From SYOC01 sp964441775 (lineage in GTDB: Bacteria; Desulfobacterota; Binatia; Bin18), in the NCBI GenBank assembly GCA_964441775.1, contig CAYTVL010000008.1, positions 1-64,000 of the forward strand: 64,000 nucleotides of DNA, given 5' to 3'. The position numbers and the translations under genes were made by a program. Of the stretch, positions 8,232-17,810 are shown one piece after another (the stretch's first letter is position 1; the number at the start of each line of letters is the position of its first letter). The notes beneath the pieces are model-generated. The model was not told the DNA's origin and did not search any database. It saw only the letters and a list, made by a program, of their open reading frames with translations.

Positions 8232-8401
8232 GACCGTGAGACAAAACTCATTTGATGAAAGGCGGGGACCTGTCATTGCGAGGAGGCGGAGCCGACGAAG
8301 CAATCTCGCAAGTGCACGATCACCCAAGCAAAGATTGCTTCGCTGCGCTCGCAATGACCTGCTCGCCTCACCGCACGCTGTGAGAGTTTTGTCCTATAGT
8401 C
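8232..8401. mobile_element. 170-bp MITE-like element, copy A
   Basis: It begins GACCGTGAGACAAAACTC and ends GAGAGTTTTGTCCTATAGTC, giving terminal inverted repeats. Nested inside are GTCATTGCGAGGAGG...GACGAAGCAATC and GATTGCTTCGCTGCGCTCGCAATGAC. The reverse complement of the element at 42923-43092 aligns with it end to end at the same 170-base length, including CCTGTCATTGCGAGGAG and GACGAAGCAATCTCGCAAG. It is flanked on the left by CTTAG and on the right by CTCAT. It sits between the ribosome site of the VOC gene and the stop codon of the MaoC gene. No transposase is encoded. Confidence 0.85.
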
Positions 8402-8402
8402 C

Positions 8403-9281
8403 TCATGCACGCAATCCGATCAGCCCATTCGATACCGCCAGTTTGCCGTCGGTATTGCGCACCTCAAAGCGCACCACGTCGCCGTCCGGCGTAGTCTCAC
8501 GAGAAAGCACCCGCACGGTAATGGTTGACGGCATCAACACCATAGCGCTGAAACGACCGGCAATTCTTTGTACTTTTTCAGGTTTATTGTCAGCTTCCAG
8601 CTCAAGGATGCGCGAGATCGCTAACGCTAGCGTGCCGGTGCCGTGCAGGATCAGGTCTGGCAGTCCCGCACGTTTTGCCACCGCGATATCGGTATGGACA
8701 GGGTTCCAAATGCGCGCGCACTCGGTGTAGACATGCGCGGCGAGCGCAGAGATCAGAACATCGACCTCGGCGCGAACAGAGGACGCTTCGACCGCTCGGG
8801 GCGCTGGCGGGGCTCCGATCGGAAAGCGGTCCTCGCCGACGACATCCACATCACGAAAAAGCCCACCCTGCCAGGTCGTGCAGACCGGTTGACCCGCAGC
8901 GTCGACCGTATCAAGCCGCATCACTTGAAAGGCCCCAGGTTTACGACGTTCCACACCGACGATGGTGGCGCGTGTAGTGAGCTTGTCGCCGGGGCGCGCC
9001 CCGCGATGAATCACGAGGTCGTGGGTGGCGTGGACCGAACGGATGGCTTCATCGTGTGCGAGCCCCGAGGCGCTTGCACTGCCCCGCATGCCCACAACAG
9101 CAGGCCACTCAAAGCATACGGGGAACAGCGGATGGGCTTCGATATTTCCCGGTCGCAGCGTATCAAGATAACAGGACAGGGTATCGCCAAGCCCCGAGGC
9201 GTAAGACATCAGCCAACGCTCGTCGATGTCATGGATAATCGGCTCCCCCGAAGCGCCAACGGTAGATGAATTGAGCGGCAT
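8403..9281 (-). CDS. MaoC-like double hot-dog hydratase/dehydratase
   Basis: A 292-residue double hot-dog protein. The C-terminal domain has the hydratase-2 motif, here as WNPVHTDIAVAKRAGLPDLILHG (catalytic Asp and His), found in R-specific enoyl-CoA hydratases and peroxisomal multifunctional enzymes. The N-terminal domain (PVCFEWPAVVGMRG, IHRGARPGDKLTTRA) is the degenerate substrate-binding half. Predicted reaction: reversible hydration of a 2-enoyl-CoA to a 3-hydroxyacyl-CoA. The 170-bp repeat ends two bases before its stop codon, so the stop region may have been remodelled by that insertion. It is the first gene of a minus-strand run with VOC and hydrolase genes. Confidence 0.83.
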   Translation of the reverse strand: MPLNSSTVGASGEPIIHDIDERWLMSYASGLGDTLSCYLDTLRPGNIEAHPLFPVCFEWPAVVGMRGSASASGLAHDEAIRSVHATHDLVIHRGARPGDKLTTRATIVGVERRKPGAFQVMRLDTVDAAGQPVCTTWQGGLFRDVDVVGEDRFPIGAPPAPRAVEASSVRAEVDVLISALAAHVYTECARIWNPVHTDIAVAKRAGLPDLILHGTGTLALAISRILELEADNKPEKVQRIAGRFSAMVLMPSTITVRVLSRETTPDGDVVRFEVRNTDGKLAVSNGLIGLRA

Positions 9282-9420
9282 AACGTCTCCTCCTCAAGCG
9301 TCGCCTTTCTCGTAGCAGAAATACGGGCGCTATGCATTAGGCCGCGGAGAAGGCTTCTCTTCGGGCGATGATTTTCGTATCCTCATGGTATGAAGAAAAA
9401 GAGCAGCGAAGATTGTCTCT

Positions 9421-12400
9421 TCAGATTAACTCCTCCAACAATGCTTTCGCCTCTTGCAAGTCTTTGGTGTCAAACCCTTCGGTGAACCAGCCGTAGATCT
9501 CCGCCAACATCTGCCGGGCTTCGTCCTTCTTACCTTGCTGCTGCCAGAGGCGGGCAAGGCTAGTTGAAGCGCGCAGTTCCCACGACTTCGCTTGTTGCTT
9601 CCGTGCAATCTCAATCGCTTTCAAAAAATACTCTTCTGCTTCTGACTCTAGACTCTGGACGCTAGACTTTAGACTGTCCTCGACTTTGAACTTTGAACCT
9701 TGAACGTTGAACCGTTGCAGCGTCAGCTCCCCCTTAAGCCGATACAGCTCCGCTTCGTAGTAACACTCCCCATTCTTGTCTACTAGAGCTAATGCCTCGG
9801 CCAGCACGGTCAGCCCTTCCTCGGCCTGACCCACTTTCCCATGCGCCTCGGCTAGCAGGGCAAGACAATGCGGCAGTCCTAACTCTCTTCCACTGGCTTG
9901 CATGGCAATCAGACCCTGGTGCATCTGGGCAATCCCCTCTTCTCTCTGTCCCTGTTCGGTCAATGCCCAGCCCCGCAGTACAGTTCCAAACGCCAAGAAC
10001 AACGCAAAGCCGTGCTCGATCGAAAGGGCAATGACTGCCTCCGCCCGCTCCTGGCTCAGTTGCTCCTCGCGGCGAAGCTGATGGAATATGGAAGCAAAGT
10101 TTAAGGCGATAGCTTGGCTAGGGAGGTGAGCCAACTCCCTAGCCAGGGTGAGGGCCTCAGGACTCCTCTGCAGGGCTTGCTCGGGATAGCCCAGCACCCA
10201 TAATGCATGAGCGGCAAAGTTCCGGCACTGGACGCCTGGGTCGATACCATGCACAAAGGCCAGGGATCGGTGCTGCTGGGGATCATGGAGGGCAATCCCT
10301 TGCTCCACCTGTGCTTGGGCGGCCACAAATTCACCCAGCCAAAACAATCCATTGCCCAAGGCATGGTGGGCTTCCACGAGCAGCGCCGGGTCGTGCACCC
10401 GCTGAGCTATGGTCAGCATCTGCTGGGCCAACTCGCGGGCCGTGTGTGACTCCCCTCGTCCGGCATAAAACCGGCGCAAGCCTGCTAATGTAGGGAAAAG
10501 CTGGGGCGTATCCTCGAGGTGCCGGCACAGCTCGTAGGCCCGCCGAAAGGCCACTCCGGTTTCCGGGGCCGCTTGGTCCTTGGTGATCTGGAATACCGAG
10601 CCAAGGAGCGTTTGCAGAGCTAACTCGTGCTGCAGCCGTTCCGGCAAGTCAGGGCTGGCCTTGAGCAATTCTAATCCTTTGGTCAGCAGACTGATCGCCT
10701 CCTGATGGGCCGAGCGCCGCACCGCATTCTCGCCCGCACGCTGCCAGTAGGGAATGGCTTGTGCGATGAGCCCCGCCTCGGTGTAGTGATGGGCCAACAA
10801 TTCAGGTTGCGTCTCTTGGATTTCTGTAAACTGCTCCTCCAACACCTGCGCAATCTGACGGTGATAGTGCTGCCGCGTGCTCTTCAATAACGAGTGATAG
10901 GCCGTGTCCTGAATCAAGGCATGCTTGAAGAGATACGTGGCCTGTGGCGGTAGCCCATGCTGATACACTAGTTCCGCCTCCACTAATTGCTTGAGCCCAT
11001 GCTGGAGTGTGGCTTCGTCTATTGAGCAGACGGCGTGCAGGAGTTCGTAGCTGAACTCGCGGCCCAATACGGCTCCCACCTGCGCCACCTCTTTGACGGG
11101 GGCCAGCCGATCGAGGCGGGCCATCAACGAATCCTGCAACGTGGAGGGAATGGCCAATGGTGGGAGCGGCCCGCGTAACTCATAGCGGTCCTGGACGGTG
11201 ATGAGCAACCCTGACTCCACCACCGTCTTGGTCAGTTCTTCGACGAACAATGGCACGCCATCGGTCTTAGCCACGATGTGCTGTACTACTTCCGATGGTA
11301 GAGCTTTGCCGCCCGCGACCCGCTCAACCATCGCCTCGACCAGAGGCCGGCCCAAGCGATTGAGTGTCAGTTGCGTGAGGTACGAGCGTGTCCCCCAGGG
11401 CGAGGTGAACTCGGGGCGACTGGTCAGCAGCACTAACAATCGCGTCGTGGGCACTTGGTCAACGACAAGTGTGAGCACCTCTAGAGTCGAAGGGTCGGCC
11501 CAATGAAGGTCTTCCCAGACCGTGTAGACTGATCGCTGTTCCGCCTCTTCGACCAGCCACGCCACTAAGGCTTCTTGGGTTTTCTGCTTCTGTTTCTGTG
11601 GACCCAAGGTGATGGCAGGTGCGCCTTCCGGATGGGGTAGCGAGAGCAAAGCAGCTAACAGCGAGAGCGTCTCTGCTCTCGGGAAGCGATAGTGACGCAG
11701 AGTGTGTTGGAGTTTCTCCAGTTTGATAGCGGGCGTGTCTTCCCGCGCAAATTGGAGCAGGCGCTGCAAGTGATCAATGATGGGATGGAAGGCGCTGTTC
11801 TGATGATAAGGAGAACAGCGAAACTCGATGCGTGTCGCCTCCTCGTGCTCTAGCTGCTCTTTGAGTTCTTGGACTAAGCGGGATTTGCCGATCCCCGGCT
11901 CCCCACTAAGCAGTACGATCTGGCCAGCTCCACCCTTGGCGAGAGCCCAACGTCGTTGCAGCAATTCCAGCTCTTCAGCCCGACCCACCAACGGCGTTAA
12001 GCCAGCGCCGACGGCCGCCTCAAAGCGGCTTTGCGCGGCACTCTCTCCCATGACATGGTACAGCGATAAAGGAGTAGCAATACCTTTGAGCGCTTGCGGT
12101 CCCAGATCTTGGCACTCGAATAAGCCTTGCACTAACCTAAAGGTCGCCGTGCTCAAGACTACACTGTCAGGTTCGGCCTTCCCTTGCACCCGGGCGGCAA
12201 TGTTGGGCGTCCCCCCTAGGGCGAGCCGTTCGGTACGCACCCCCACCCCAATCTCGCCCACCACCACCGGCCCGGTATGAATACCAATCCGCACCTGTAA
12301 GGGGGGCGTATACTTGAGCTGGCCCACGGCCGCCACGATTTCCAGGCTGCTCCGCACAGCGCGCGCCGCATCTTCTTCATGCGCCAACGGATAGCCAAAG

Positions 12401-12876
12401 TACACCAGCACGCCATCCCCCAGATATTGCGCGATATGCCCGTCGTAGCGCTGAATGATCTGATGGCAGGCCGTCTGATACGCCACTACTCGGGCATGAT
12501 AGTCTTCAGGGTCAAGCTGTTGCGAGAGGGTGGTGGATCCGACGAGATCAATGAATTGCACCGTCAGCTGGCGGCGTTCGGCTTCGGCTCCCTCTCTCGC
12601 AGCTCGTCGCCGTGTACGTGGCGTATTCAGCTCCCGGGACTGCGCGGTCCCTTGTTTGGCGGTCCTGGCTGCTCGCTTCGTGCGAGTGGAGGTCGTCTTG
12701 GCCTGCTGCCTCTTGGTCGCAGGCGCGGCCAGCAGGACGCCGCACTTGCCGCAGAAGTTGGCGGTGGGCGTGACCTCCTGCCCGCAGCTCGGGCAGACCC
12801 TTGCCAGCTTGCTCCCGCACGCTTCACAGAAGCTCATTCCCTCCGGATTCTCCAACCCACAGCGTAAGCACCGCAT
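9421..12876 (-). CDS. Zinc-ribbon/class III cyclase/AAA ATPase/TPR regulator (paralogue 2)
   Basis: A complete 1151-residue multidomain protein. Residues 1-45 hold two zinc ribbons (C3/C6/C17/C20 and C28/C31/C42/C45). A class III nucleotide cyclase domain follows, with metal aspartates D110 in FIDLVGST and D154 in LGDGVLVYFG and the GGTPNIAARVQ purine/ribose segment. Next comes an AAA/STAND-type ATPase with Walker A GEPGIGKS (about 325), Walker B-like VWEDLHWAD and a long TPR-like C-terminus. Such proteins are thought to make cAMP or act as ATP-dependent signalling switches; the input is unknown. Start at 12876, with AAAGGAG upstream. A short-word repeat is inserted in frame near residues 1055-1079. 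Confidence 0.9.
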   Translation of the reverse strand: MRCLRCGLENPEGMSFCEACGSKLARVCPSCGQEVTPTANFCGKCGVLLAAPATKRQQAKTTSTRTKRAARTAKQGTAQSRELNTPRTRRRAAREGAEAERRQLTVQFIDLVGSTTLSQQLDPEDYHARVVAYQTACHQIIQRYDGHIAQYLGDGVLVYFGYPLAHEEDAARAVRSSLEIVAAVGQLKYTPPLQVRIGIHTGPVVVGEIGVGVRTERLALGGTPNIAARVQGKAEPDSVVLSTATFRLVQGLFECQDLGPQALKGIATPLSLYHVMGESAAQSRFEAAVGAGLTPLVGRAEELELLQRRWALAKGGAGQIVLLSGEPGIGKSRLVQELKEQLEHEEATRIEFRCSPYHQNSAFHPIIDHLQRLLQFAREDTPAIKLEKLQHTLRHYRFPRAETLSLLAALLSLPHPEGAPAITLGPQKQKQKTQEALVAWLVEEAEQRSVYTVWEDLHWADPSTLEVLTLVVDQVPTTRLLVLLTSRPEFTSPWGTRSYLTQLTLNRLGRPLVEAMVERVAGGKALPSEVVQHIVAKTDGVPLFVEELTKTVVESGLLITVQDRYELRGPLPPLAIPSTLQDSLMARLDRLAPVKEVAQVGAVLGREFSYELLHAVCSIDEATLQHGLKQLVEAELVYQHGLPPQATYLFKHALIQDTAYHSLLKSTRQHYHRQIAQVLEEQFTEIQETQPELLAHHYTEAGLIAQAIPYWQRAGENAVRRSAHQEAISLLTKGLELLKASPDLPERLQHELALQTLLGSVFQITKDQAAPETGVAFRRAYELCRHLEDTPQLFPTLAGLRRFYAGRGESHTARELAQQMLTIAQRVHDPALLVEAHHALGNGLFWLGEFVAAQAQVEQGIALHDPQQHRSLAFVHGIDPGVQCRNFAAHALWVLGYPEQALQRSPEALTLARELAHLPSQAIALNFASIFHQLRREEQLSQERAEAVIALSIEHGFALFLAFGTVLRGWALTEQGQREEGIAQMHQGLIAMQASGRELGLPHCLALLAEAHGKVGQAEEGLTVLAEALALVDKNGECYYEAELYRLKGELTLQRFNVQGSKFKVEDSLKSSVQSLESEAEEYFLKAIEIARKQQAKSWELRASTSLARLWQQQGKKDEARQMLAEIYGWFTEGFDTKDLQEAKALLEELI
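9640..9714 (-). repeat. In-frame short-word repeats in TPR linker (paralogue 2)
   Basis: The tract contains two word classes on the plus strand: CTAGACT words (GACTCTAGACTCTGGACGCT) and TTGAAC words (TTTGAACTTTGAACCTTGAA). It encodes the linker FNVQGSKFKVEDSLKSSVQS at the position where the other two paralogues carry AAAAGGCAAAGGGC-type words. CTAGACT words recur at 46950-47035 and 49725-49810. Confidence 0.72.
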
Positions 12877-12945
12877 ACGGTCTCTTTACTCCTTTGGGCA
12901 CTCCCGGGCAAGGAAAACGCCGGCTTACTTTCCAGCTCCCTGTTA

Positions 12946-13818
12946 TTACCGCGGTAGCCCAATAATCTGCCGTGCTTCTTGTGGAGTTGCGGGCTCACGT
13001 CCATGCGCGCGGGCAACTTCGACCGCCCACGATACAAAATCCGCACTGCTCTTTGCTAACGCACCGTCCACTAACGTCGCGCGATCCTCGAACCCAATGC
13101 GGACATGGGCTCCTGTGGAGATTGCCAGACTTGCGATAGTAAATACGCTGTCTTCACTGCCATGCGTGATCCACACGGCGCCGGGAAACAGCTCTTTCAC
13201 ACAGTCCGTCATGTAGAAATAACTGCGTGGCGTACCGGGCATAATCAGAAGGCCATCGCCGAAGCGTCCGCCAAATTCGACTAACAAATAGCGCGGCGTG
13301 GGCAGTAAACCATCCTGCACGAGCGTGGCAACATTGTTTAAAAAACCGGTATCCAGAACGGCGGGTTCCGGTGTGATGCCCCGCTCCCTGCACGTCAGAA
13401 TGGTCTGCCGAATATCTTCATAAGAATTGGGGATGGCTATGGTGCGACGCGTCCCGTTCTGCAACGGCGAGTGAATGACGATATTGCCAGTGTTGAGCGA
13501 CACCATATCGACGGGTTCCGGCGTCTCGCGGAGATAGCGTAGCACATCCTCGATCGACGCGTCCGGCAGGCGCGCGGTCGTGTGATTCAATACCAGCTTG
13601 GTCTGGGCGCGGATGAGTCGGTCAGCCTCTGCGTACCACGCAGGATCGTAACTCACGCCACCGGTCGCCGTGCGTCCATGAAAATGGACGATTGCAGCGC
13701 CTGCGTCCGCGCACCTTTTCGCCTCAGCCGCCACTTCTTCCGGCGTCCACGGTACATTTTTATTTTGTTCACGACCACGCCCGCCATTGAGGCAGGCCTT
13801 GATAATGATCTTGTCCAT
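12946..13818 (-). CDS. BKACE (DUF849) beta-keto acid cleavage enzyme
   Basis: A 290-residue TIM-barrel member of the BKACE/DUF849 family, whose founding enzyme is Kce, which cleaves 3-keto-5-aminohexanoate with acetyl-CoA. The zinc-binding HxH is at H45/H47, here VHFHGR rather than the commoner VHLHAR. Other landmarks are KLVLNHTTA, VSLNTGN, NPAVLDTG-like PEPAVLDTGF and RIGFEDR near the C-terminus. The reaction predicted for the family is beta-keto acid plus acetyl-CoA giving acetoacetate and a CoA ester; this member's substrate is unknown. It stands 69 bases upstream of the cyclase gene, but coupling between them is not evident. Confidence 0.85.
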   Translation of the reverse strand: MDKIIIKACLNGGRGREQNKNVPWTPEEVAAEAKRCADAGAAIVHFHGRTATGGVSYDPAWYAEADRLIRAQTKLVLNHTTARLPDASIEDVLRYLRETPEPVDMVSLNTGNIVIHSPLQNGTRRTIAIPNSYEDIRQTILTCRERGITPEPAVLDTGFLNNVATLVQDGLLPTPRYLLVEFGGRFGDGLLIMPGTPRSYFYMTDCVKELFPGAVWITHGSEDSVFTIASLAISTGAHVRIGFEDRATLVDGALAKSSADFVSWAVEVARAHGREPATPQEARQIIGLPR

Positions 13819-13908
13819 GAGTTCCCCCTTTTTCTGTTTCCCGCAGAGTAATAGCTTCGTAAGTCGCTCAAGTCTGACATTCTTGCCGTAACGCTGTCAA
13901 CTTCGCAG

Positions 13909-14658
13909 TCACTGCACTGATGCTTTTTGATCCAACGCAACAATCCGTGGCAACACCTCGTGCTCGGCGCGAGCGAGGTCTTCAGGAAAATCAATCTCTG
14001 TCCACGGCAGATCGTCCACACGTTCAAAGCCGACAACTCGTTGAGCAAGGAAGATCGGAAAGGCTTCTTCATGTTCGATAGAATCGCGCCCCTGTGCAAC
14101 CAGATCATCGAGAATGGAGCGTAACAGCGGGGCGTCACTCCGAGAGACTTTGAGGAAACCCACCGATTCGCCGACCGCATCGAAATCTCCTGACCCGCCA
14201 CGAATGATATTGAGCACGCGCCCGCCGCGTGTGAGCAGCATTTGCTCTTCACCAGTGTTCTCAGCGCTGCCGTCGAGGAGAAAACAGTTGGCGTGCGAGG
14301 AACGCACGAGCCGTTCAATCAGCGCGATGGGGAAAAGGACATCCGCGTCCATGATCAGAATATCGTCGTCAAACTCCGCGTGCGCGCTCCGGAGTGAAAG
14401 AATCGCGCCCTTTTCGTACTGCTCGTTGAAGACATAACGCACTCGCACACCGCCGCAGTCCGCACCAATGGCTTGCTTGATCATGTCGCCGCGATATCCG
14501 ATCACTACCACTGCTTCGTTGACGCCGGCGGCGCCGAGCGCCTGGAGCGTGCGTTCGAGCAGCGTCTTTCCTTGCACCTCGATCAAACATTTAGGACGAT
14601 GATCGGTAATCTCTTTGAAGCGTTTGCCGACACCGGCGGCAAGAATGATGGCTTTCAT
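13909..14658 (-). CDS. Nucleotidyltransferase, LicC/phosphocholine-cytidylyltransferase-like
   Basis: A 249-residue NTP-transferase with the N-terminal signature MKAIILAAGVGKRF, the activating lysine in RPKCLIEVQGK, VVIGYRGD and the metal-binding IMDADVLF. The C-terminal half (GESVGFLKVSRSD, IEHEEAFPIF, WTEIDFPEDLARAE) resembles LicC-type cytidylyltransferases and related sugar-1-phosphate nucleotidyltransferases. The product is therefore an NDP-activated small alcohol or sugar for an envelope component; the donor and acceptor are not certain. It starts at 14658 and stands alone between the RND permease and the BKACE gene, both on the same strand. Confidence 0.8.
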   Translation of the reverse strand: MKAIILAAGVGKRFKEITDHRPKCLIEVQGKTLLERTLQALGAAGVNEAVVVIGYRGDMIKQAIGADCGGVRVRYVFNEQYEKGAILSLRSAHAEFDDDILIMDADVLFPIALIERLVRSSHANCFLLDGSAENTGEEQMLLTRGGRVLNIIRGGSGDFDAVGESVGFLKVSRSDAPLLRSILDDLVAQGRDSIEHEEAFPIFLAQRVVGFERVDDLPWTEIDFPEDLARAEHEVLPRIVALDQKASVQ

Positions 14659-14731
14659 GGCTTTTGTGCACCTTTACTTTGCAGGGAGAAATTCAGTTGA
14701 GCCCCCTCCCTATCGGTTTCCTCTTGGACGA

Positions 14732-17700
14732 TCAACCCTGACCCTGTTCTTCTCCCCAGCGCTGATACACCGACGGCACGACAAACAAATTTAACAAGGT
14801 AGAAGTAAACAATCCGCCGAGAATCACTACCGCCATTGGATGTTCAATCTCTTGCCCAGCGCGGTCGCCGCTCAACGCCAACGGCAAGAGCCCCAACGCA
14901 GCGACGAGCGCGGTCATCAAGATCGGAATCAGACGATCAAGCGCGCCATGCACGATCAAGTCATAGCTGAACCGCTCTCCGCTCGCCTGCAAGTGACGAT
15001 AATGCGCGATCAACATGATGCTATTACGGGCAGTGATACCGAGCAAGGCTAAGAAACCGACCAAGGACCCGAGCGATAAGCTCGCGCCTGACAAAACCAC
15101 CGCCCAGACCGCGCCAATCAACGCCAGAGGGAGACTGAGCAGCACGAGCACCGAAGCGCGGAGCGAGTGGAAATCCGCATAGAGGAGCAAGAAGACGCCC
15201 AGCAGCGCGGCGGCGCCGAGCAGGCTCAGCTCTTGTCTCGCCGCCAGTTGCGCTTCGTACTCCCCCGTGACTTCTACGTGATAACCTTGCGGGAGCGTGA
15301 GATGTTTGTGCAGCCGCCGTTCGATCTCCTGTGTCGTTCCTCCAATATCGCCGCCCGCGACGTTGCATTGGACCACCAAGCGACGAGAAACATTCTCATG
15401 GTTGATCACGTTCGGACGTTTTTCCACTTGAATAGTAGCCAGAGCCCGGAGCGGCGCGTGCGCCCCGCCTGGCGTAGTGATCAGTGTGTTGCCCAGCGTC
15501 TCGGTATCGCTTCGCACGTCTTCACTAAATCGCACGGTGAGATTGAAGACCTTGCCTTCCTCGTAGACTTGCGCGACTGGGGCGCCGAGAAACGCAGTGG
15601 TCAGCAAGGTTTTAAGTCGCCCCATCGTGAGCCCGTAGCGGGCCAGAGCCTGGCGATCGAAATGCAACGTGACTTCAGGAATCTCCACTTGCGGCTCCAC
15701 GAATACGTCGACTACGTTCGGCGTGGAATTCATCAGCTTATTCACCTGCTGGCCCAGGGTGCGCAAGGTCGCCAGCTCTGGACCAAAGATCTTCACCGCG
15801 ATCTGCGCCGTCGCCCCGGACATCACCTCTTCCATCCGCTCTTTGAGGTACGACAGCACATTGAACGAGAATCCCGGGATGTCGTCCAACTGCGCGCGAA
15901 TCTGTTCCGTGATGTCGGCGTACTGGCCAAGGCCCGGGTCCAAGGTGATATGAAATTCGCTGGCTTCCGGCCCCCAGGTGTCCTCGGACAATTCAGCGCG
16001 TCCCGCAAACTGCGCCACCGACACGACGCCAGGAATCTGTTTCAGCGACTGACTGATTCGTTTCCCCATGCGGACGGATTCTTCCAGCGAGGTCCCGGGC
16101 GGCGCAGTCATTTGCATCACCAGGTTGCCTTCGTGAAACTCCGGCAGAAAACTACTTTGTAAAAATAACAAAACTGCACCCGACATAACGATGAGGGCGA
16201 TAGTGGAGCCCACCACTAGGCGAGGATACAACAACGGGAAAGGAAGAAGATGCGAGTACCACCGTTTGAGCCTGCGTGCTAGCCATCCCTCTGCGGTTTC
16301 CGCACGCCGACGAGCGAGCAACGCCAAGGCTAGCGCCGGGGTCACCGTCAACGCTACGATAAGCGAAGCCAAAATAGACAGTAGATACGCGGCGCCTAAC
16401 GGGGCAAAGATGCGCCCTTGCACGCCGCTCAGGAAAAACAACGGGGCCACCACCAAAGCGACAATAAAGCTGGCGTAGACGACGGAACTTCGCACCTCGA
16501 CTGACGCGTCATATACGACTTGCAGCACCGCACGGGGCTGCGGCAGCAGCGCATTCTCACGCAGTCGGCGATGGATATTTTCAACATCGATGATTGCATC
16601 GTCAACAACTTCGCCGATAGCAATGGCAAGCCCGCCCAACGTCATGGTGTTCAGCGGAGCGCCGCTGGCCCAGAGGACCGCCACCGCAGCGAGTAAAGAG
16701 AGCGGAATCGCCAAGAGGCTGATAAATGCCGTACGCAGGTCAGCTAAGAAAGCCAGGAGCACCACAATCACCAGGATCGCGCCCACAAGCAGCACTCGGC
16801 GCATATTGGCCAAGGCGCTTTCAATGAATGCAGCTTGCCGAAAGAGACGAGGATGTAACTCGACGCCCGCCGGCAGCGCCGTGCGCAGGTCCGTCAGCAC
16901 TTGCTCCACTCTTTGGCTCACTTCGAGTGTGTTGGCGCCAGGCTGCTTCGAGATAATGAGGAGCACACCGTCTCCACCTTCTACCGTCGAGTCCCCCGCT
17001 TTGAGCGCCGCGCCCAAGCGCACGTCCGCGACTTGGCCGAGCGTTAAGGGCGCGCCGTCGCGCAGACTAACCAATGCGGTTTGCACGTCTTTGACATCTC
17101 TGACCATGCCGTCTCCACGAATTGGGAGACGTTGTGTGGTGCGGTCTAAGAAACCTGCTCCGATCAGCGCGATTGCCTCGCGGCTCGCGGTTTCTATTTC
17201 TTCAAGCGTCAAGTCAAAACGTCTCAGTCGCTCCGGGGAGATCAATACTTGATACTCCTTTACCTGCCCGCCGTAGATCACCGCTCCCGCCACGCCTGGG
17301 ACGGCCAGAAGCCGTGGCCGAATCACCCAATCCGCCAAGGTGCGCAGGTCCATCAGCGAAACGTCAGTACTGGTTAACCCGATGGACATCAGGGTGCCGG
17401 TCGAAGAAGTGATTGGCGTCAGTCGCGGAGAGCGAACTCCTTGAGGCAGCGCCCCTGCTGCGCTCGCCAAACGTTCGTTCACCAGCATGCGATCCGTCAG
17501 CACGTCGCTCCCGTCCGCGAAAATTGCGGTGATCACCGAAATACCCGGGGCGGAGGAAGAACGCAGCGTCGTCAGAAAACTTGTCCCATTCAGCGCCCGC
17601 TCGAGCGGCGTGGTCACCAGCGCTTCCACTTCTTCCGCAGAGAACCCGAGAGCTTCGGTCTGCACGACCACTTGAGGCGGAGAAAACTCAGGAAAAATAT

Positions 17701-17809
17701 CCAGCGGCGAACGGATCGCCGCCACGAGCCCCACGGCGAGGAGCAACGCCGCTAGGCTCAACACGATTAGTCGATTACGCAAAGAAAACAAAATGACGGT
17801 GGAGACCAT
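14732..17809 (-). CDS. RND-type inner-membrane efflux pump, heavy-metal (HME/CusA-CzcA-like) class
   Basis: A protein of about 1025 residues with the RND architecture: TM1 at the N-terminus (NRLIVLSLAALLLAVGLVA), a large periplasmic loop, TM2-6, a second loop and TM8-12. The TM4 proton-relay region reads AIGEVVDDAIIDVENI, an acid-rich variant of the GxxVDxAxxxxEN motif of CzcA/CusA. Periplasmic DIFPEFSPPQVVVQTEA near residues 35-52 is typical of HME pumps. Start ATG 17809 is one base after the adaptor stop (17811-17813), implying coupling; a longer frame would overlap the adaptor gene. It is the last gene of an rs-CBA-type operon. Monovalent or divalent metal cannot be decided. Confidence 0.9.
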   Translation of the reverse strand: MVSTVILFSLRNRLIVLSLAALLLAVGLVAAIRSPLDIFPEFSPPQVVVQTEALGFSAEEVEALVTTPLERALNGTSFLTTLRSSSAPGISVITAIFADGSDVLTDRMLVNERLASAAGALPQGVRSPRLTPITSSTGTLMSIGLTSTDVSLMDLRTLADWVIRPRLLAVPGVAGAVIYGGQVKEYQVLISPERLRRFDLTLEEIETASREAIALIGAGFLDRTTQRLPIRGDGMVRDVKDVQTALVSLRDGAPLTLGQVADVRLGAALKAGDSTVEGGDGVLLIISKQPGANTLEVSQRVEQVLTDLRTALPAGVELHPRLFRQAAFIESALANMRRVLLVGAILVIVVLLAFLADLRTAFISLLAIPLSLLAAVAVLWASGAPLNTMTLGGLAIAIGEVVDDAIIDVENIHRRLRENALLPQPRAVLQVVYDASVEVRSSVVYASFIVALVVAPLFFLSGVQGRIFAPLGAAYLLSILASLIVALTVTPALALALLARRRAETAEGWLARRLKRWYSHLLPFPLLYPRLVVGSTIALIVMSGAVLLFLQSSFLPEFHEGNLVMQMTAPPGTSLEESVRMGKRISQSLKQIPGVVSVAQFAGRAELSEDTWGPEASEFHITLDPGLGQYADITEQIRAQLDDIPGFSFNVLSYLKERMEEVMSGATAQIAVKIFGPELATLRTLGQQVNKLMNSTPNVVDVFVEPQVEIPEVTLHFDRQALARYGLTMGRLKTLLTTAFLGAPVAQVYEEGKVFNLTVRFSEDVRSDTETLGNTLITTPGGAHAPLRALATIQVEKRPNVINHENVSRRLVVQCNVAGGDIGGTTQEIERRLHKHLTLPQGYHVEVTGEYEAQLAARQELSLLGAAALLGVFLLLYADFHSLRASVLVLLSLPLALIGAVWAVVLSGASLSLGSLVGFLALLGITARNSIMLIAHYRHLQASGERFSYDLIVHGALDRLIPILMTALVAALGLLPLALSGDRAGQEIEHPMAVVILGGLFTSTLLNLFVVPSVYQRWGEEQGQG

Positions 17810-17810
17810 G

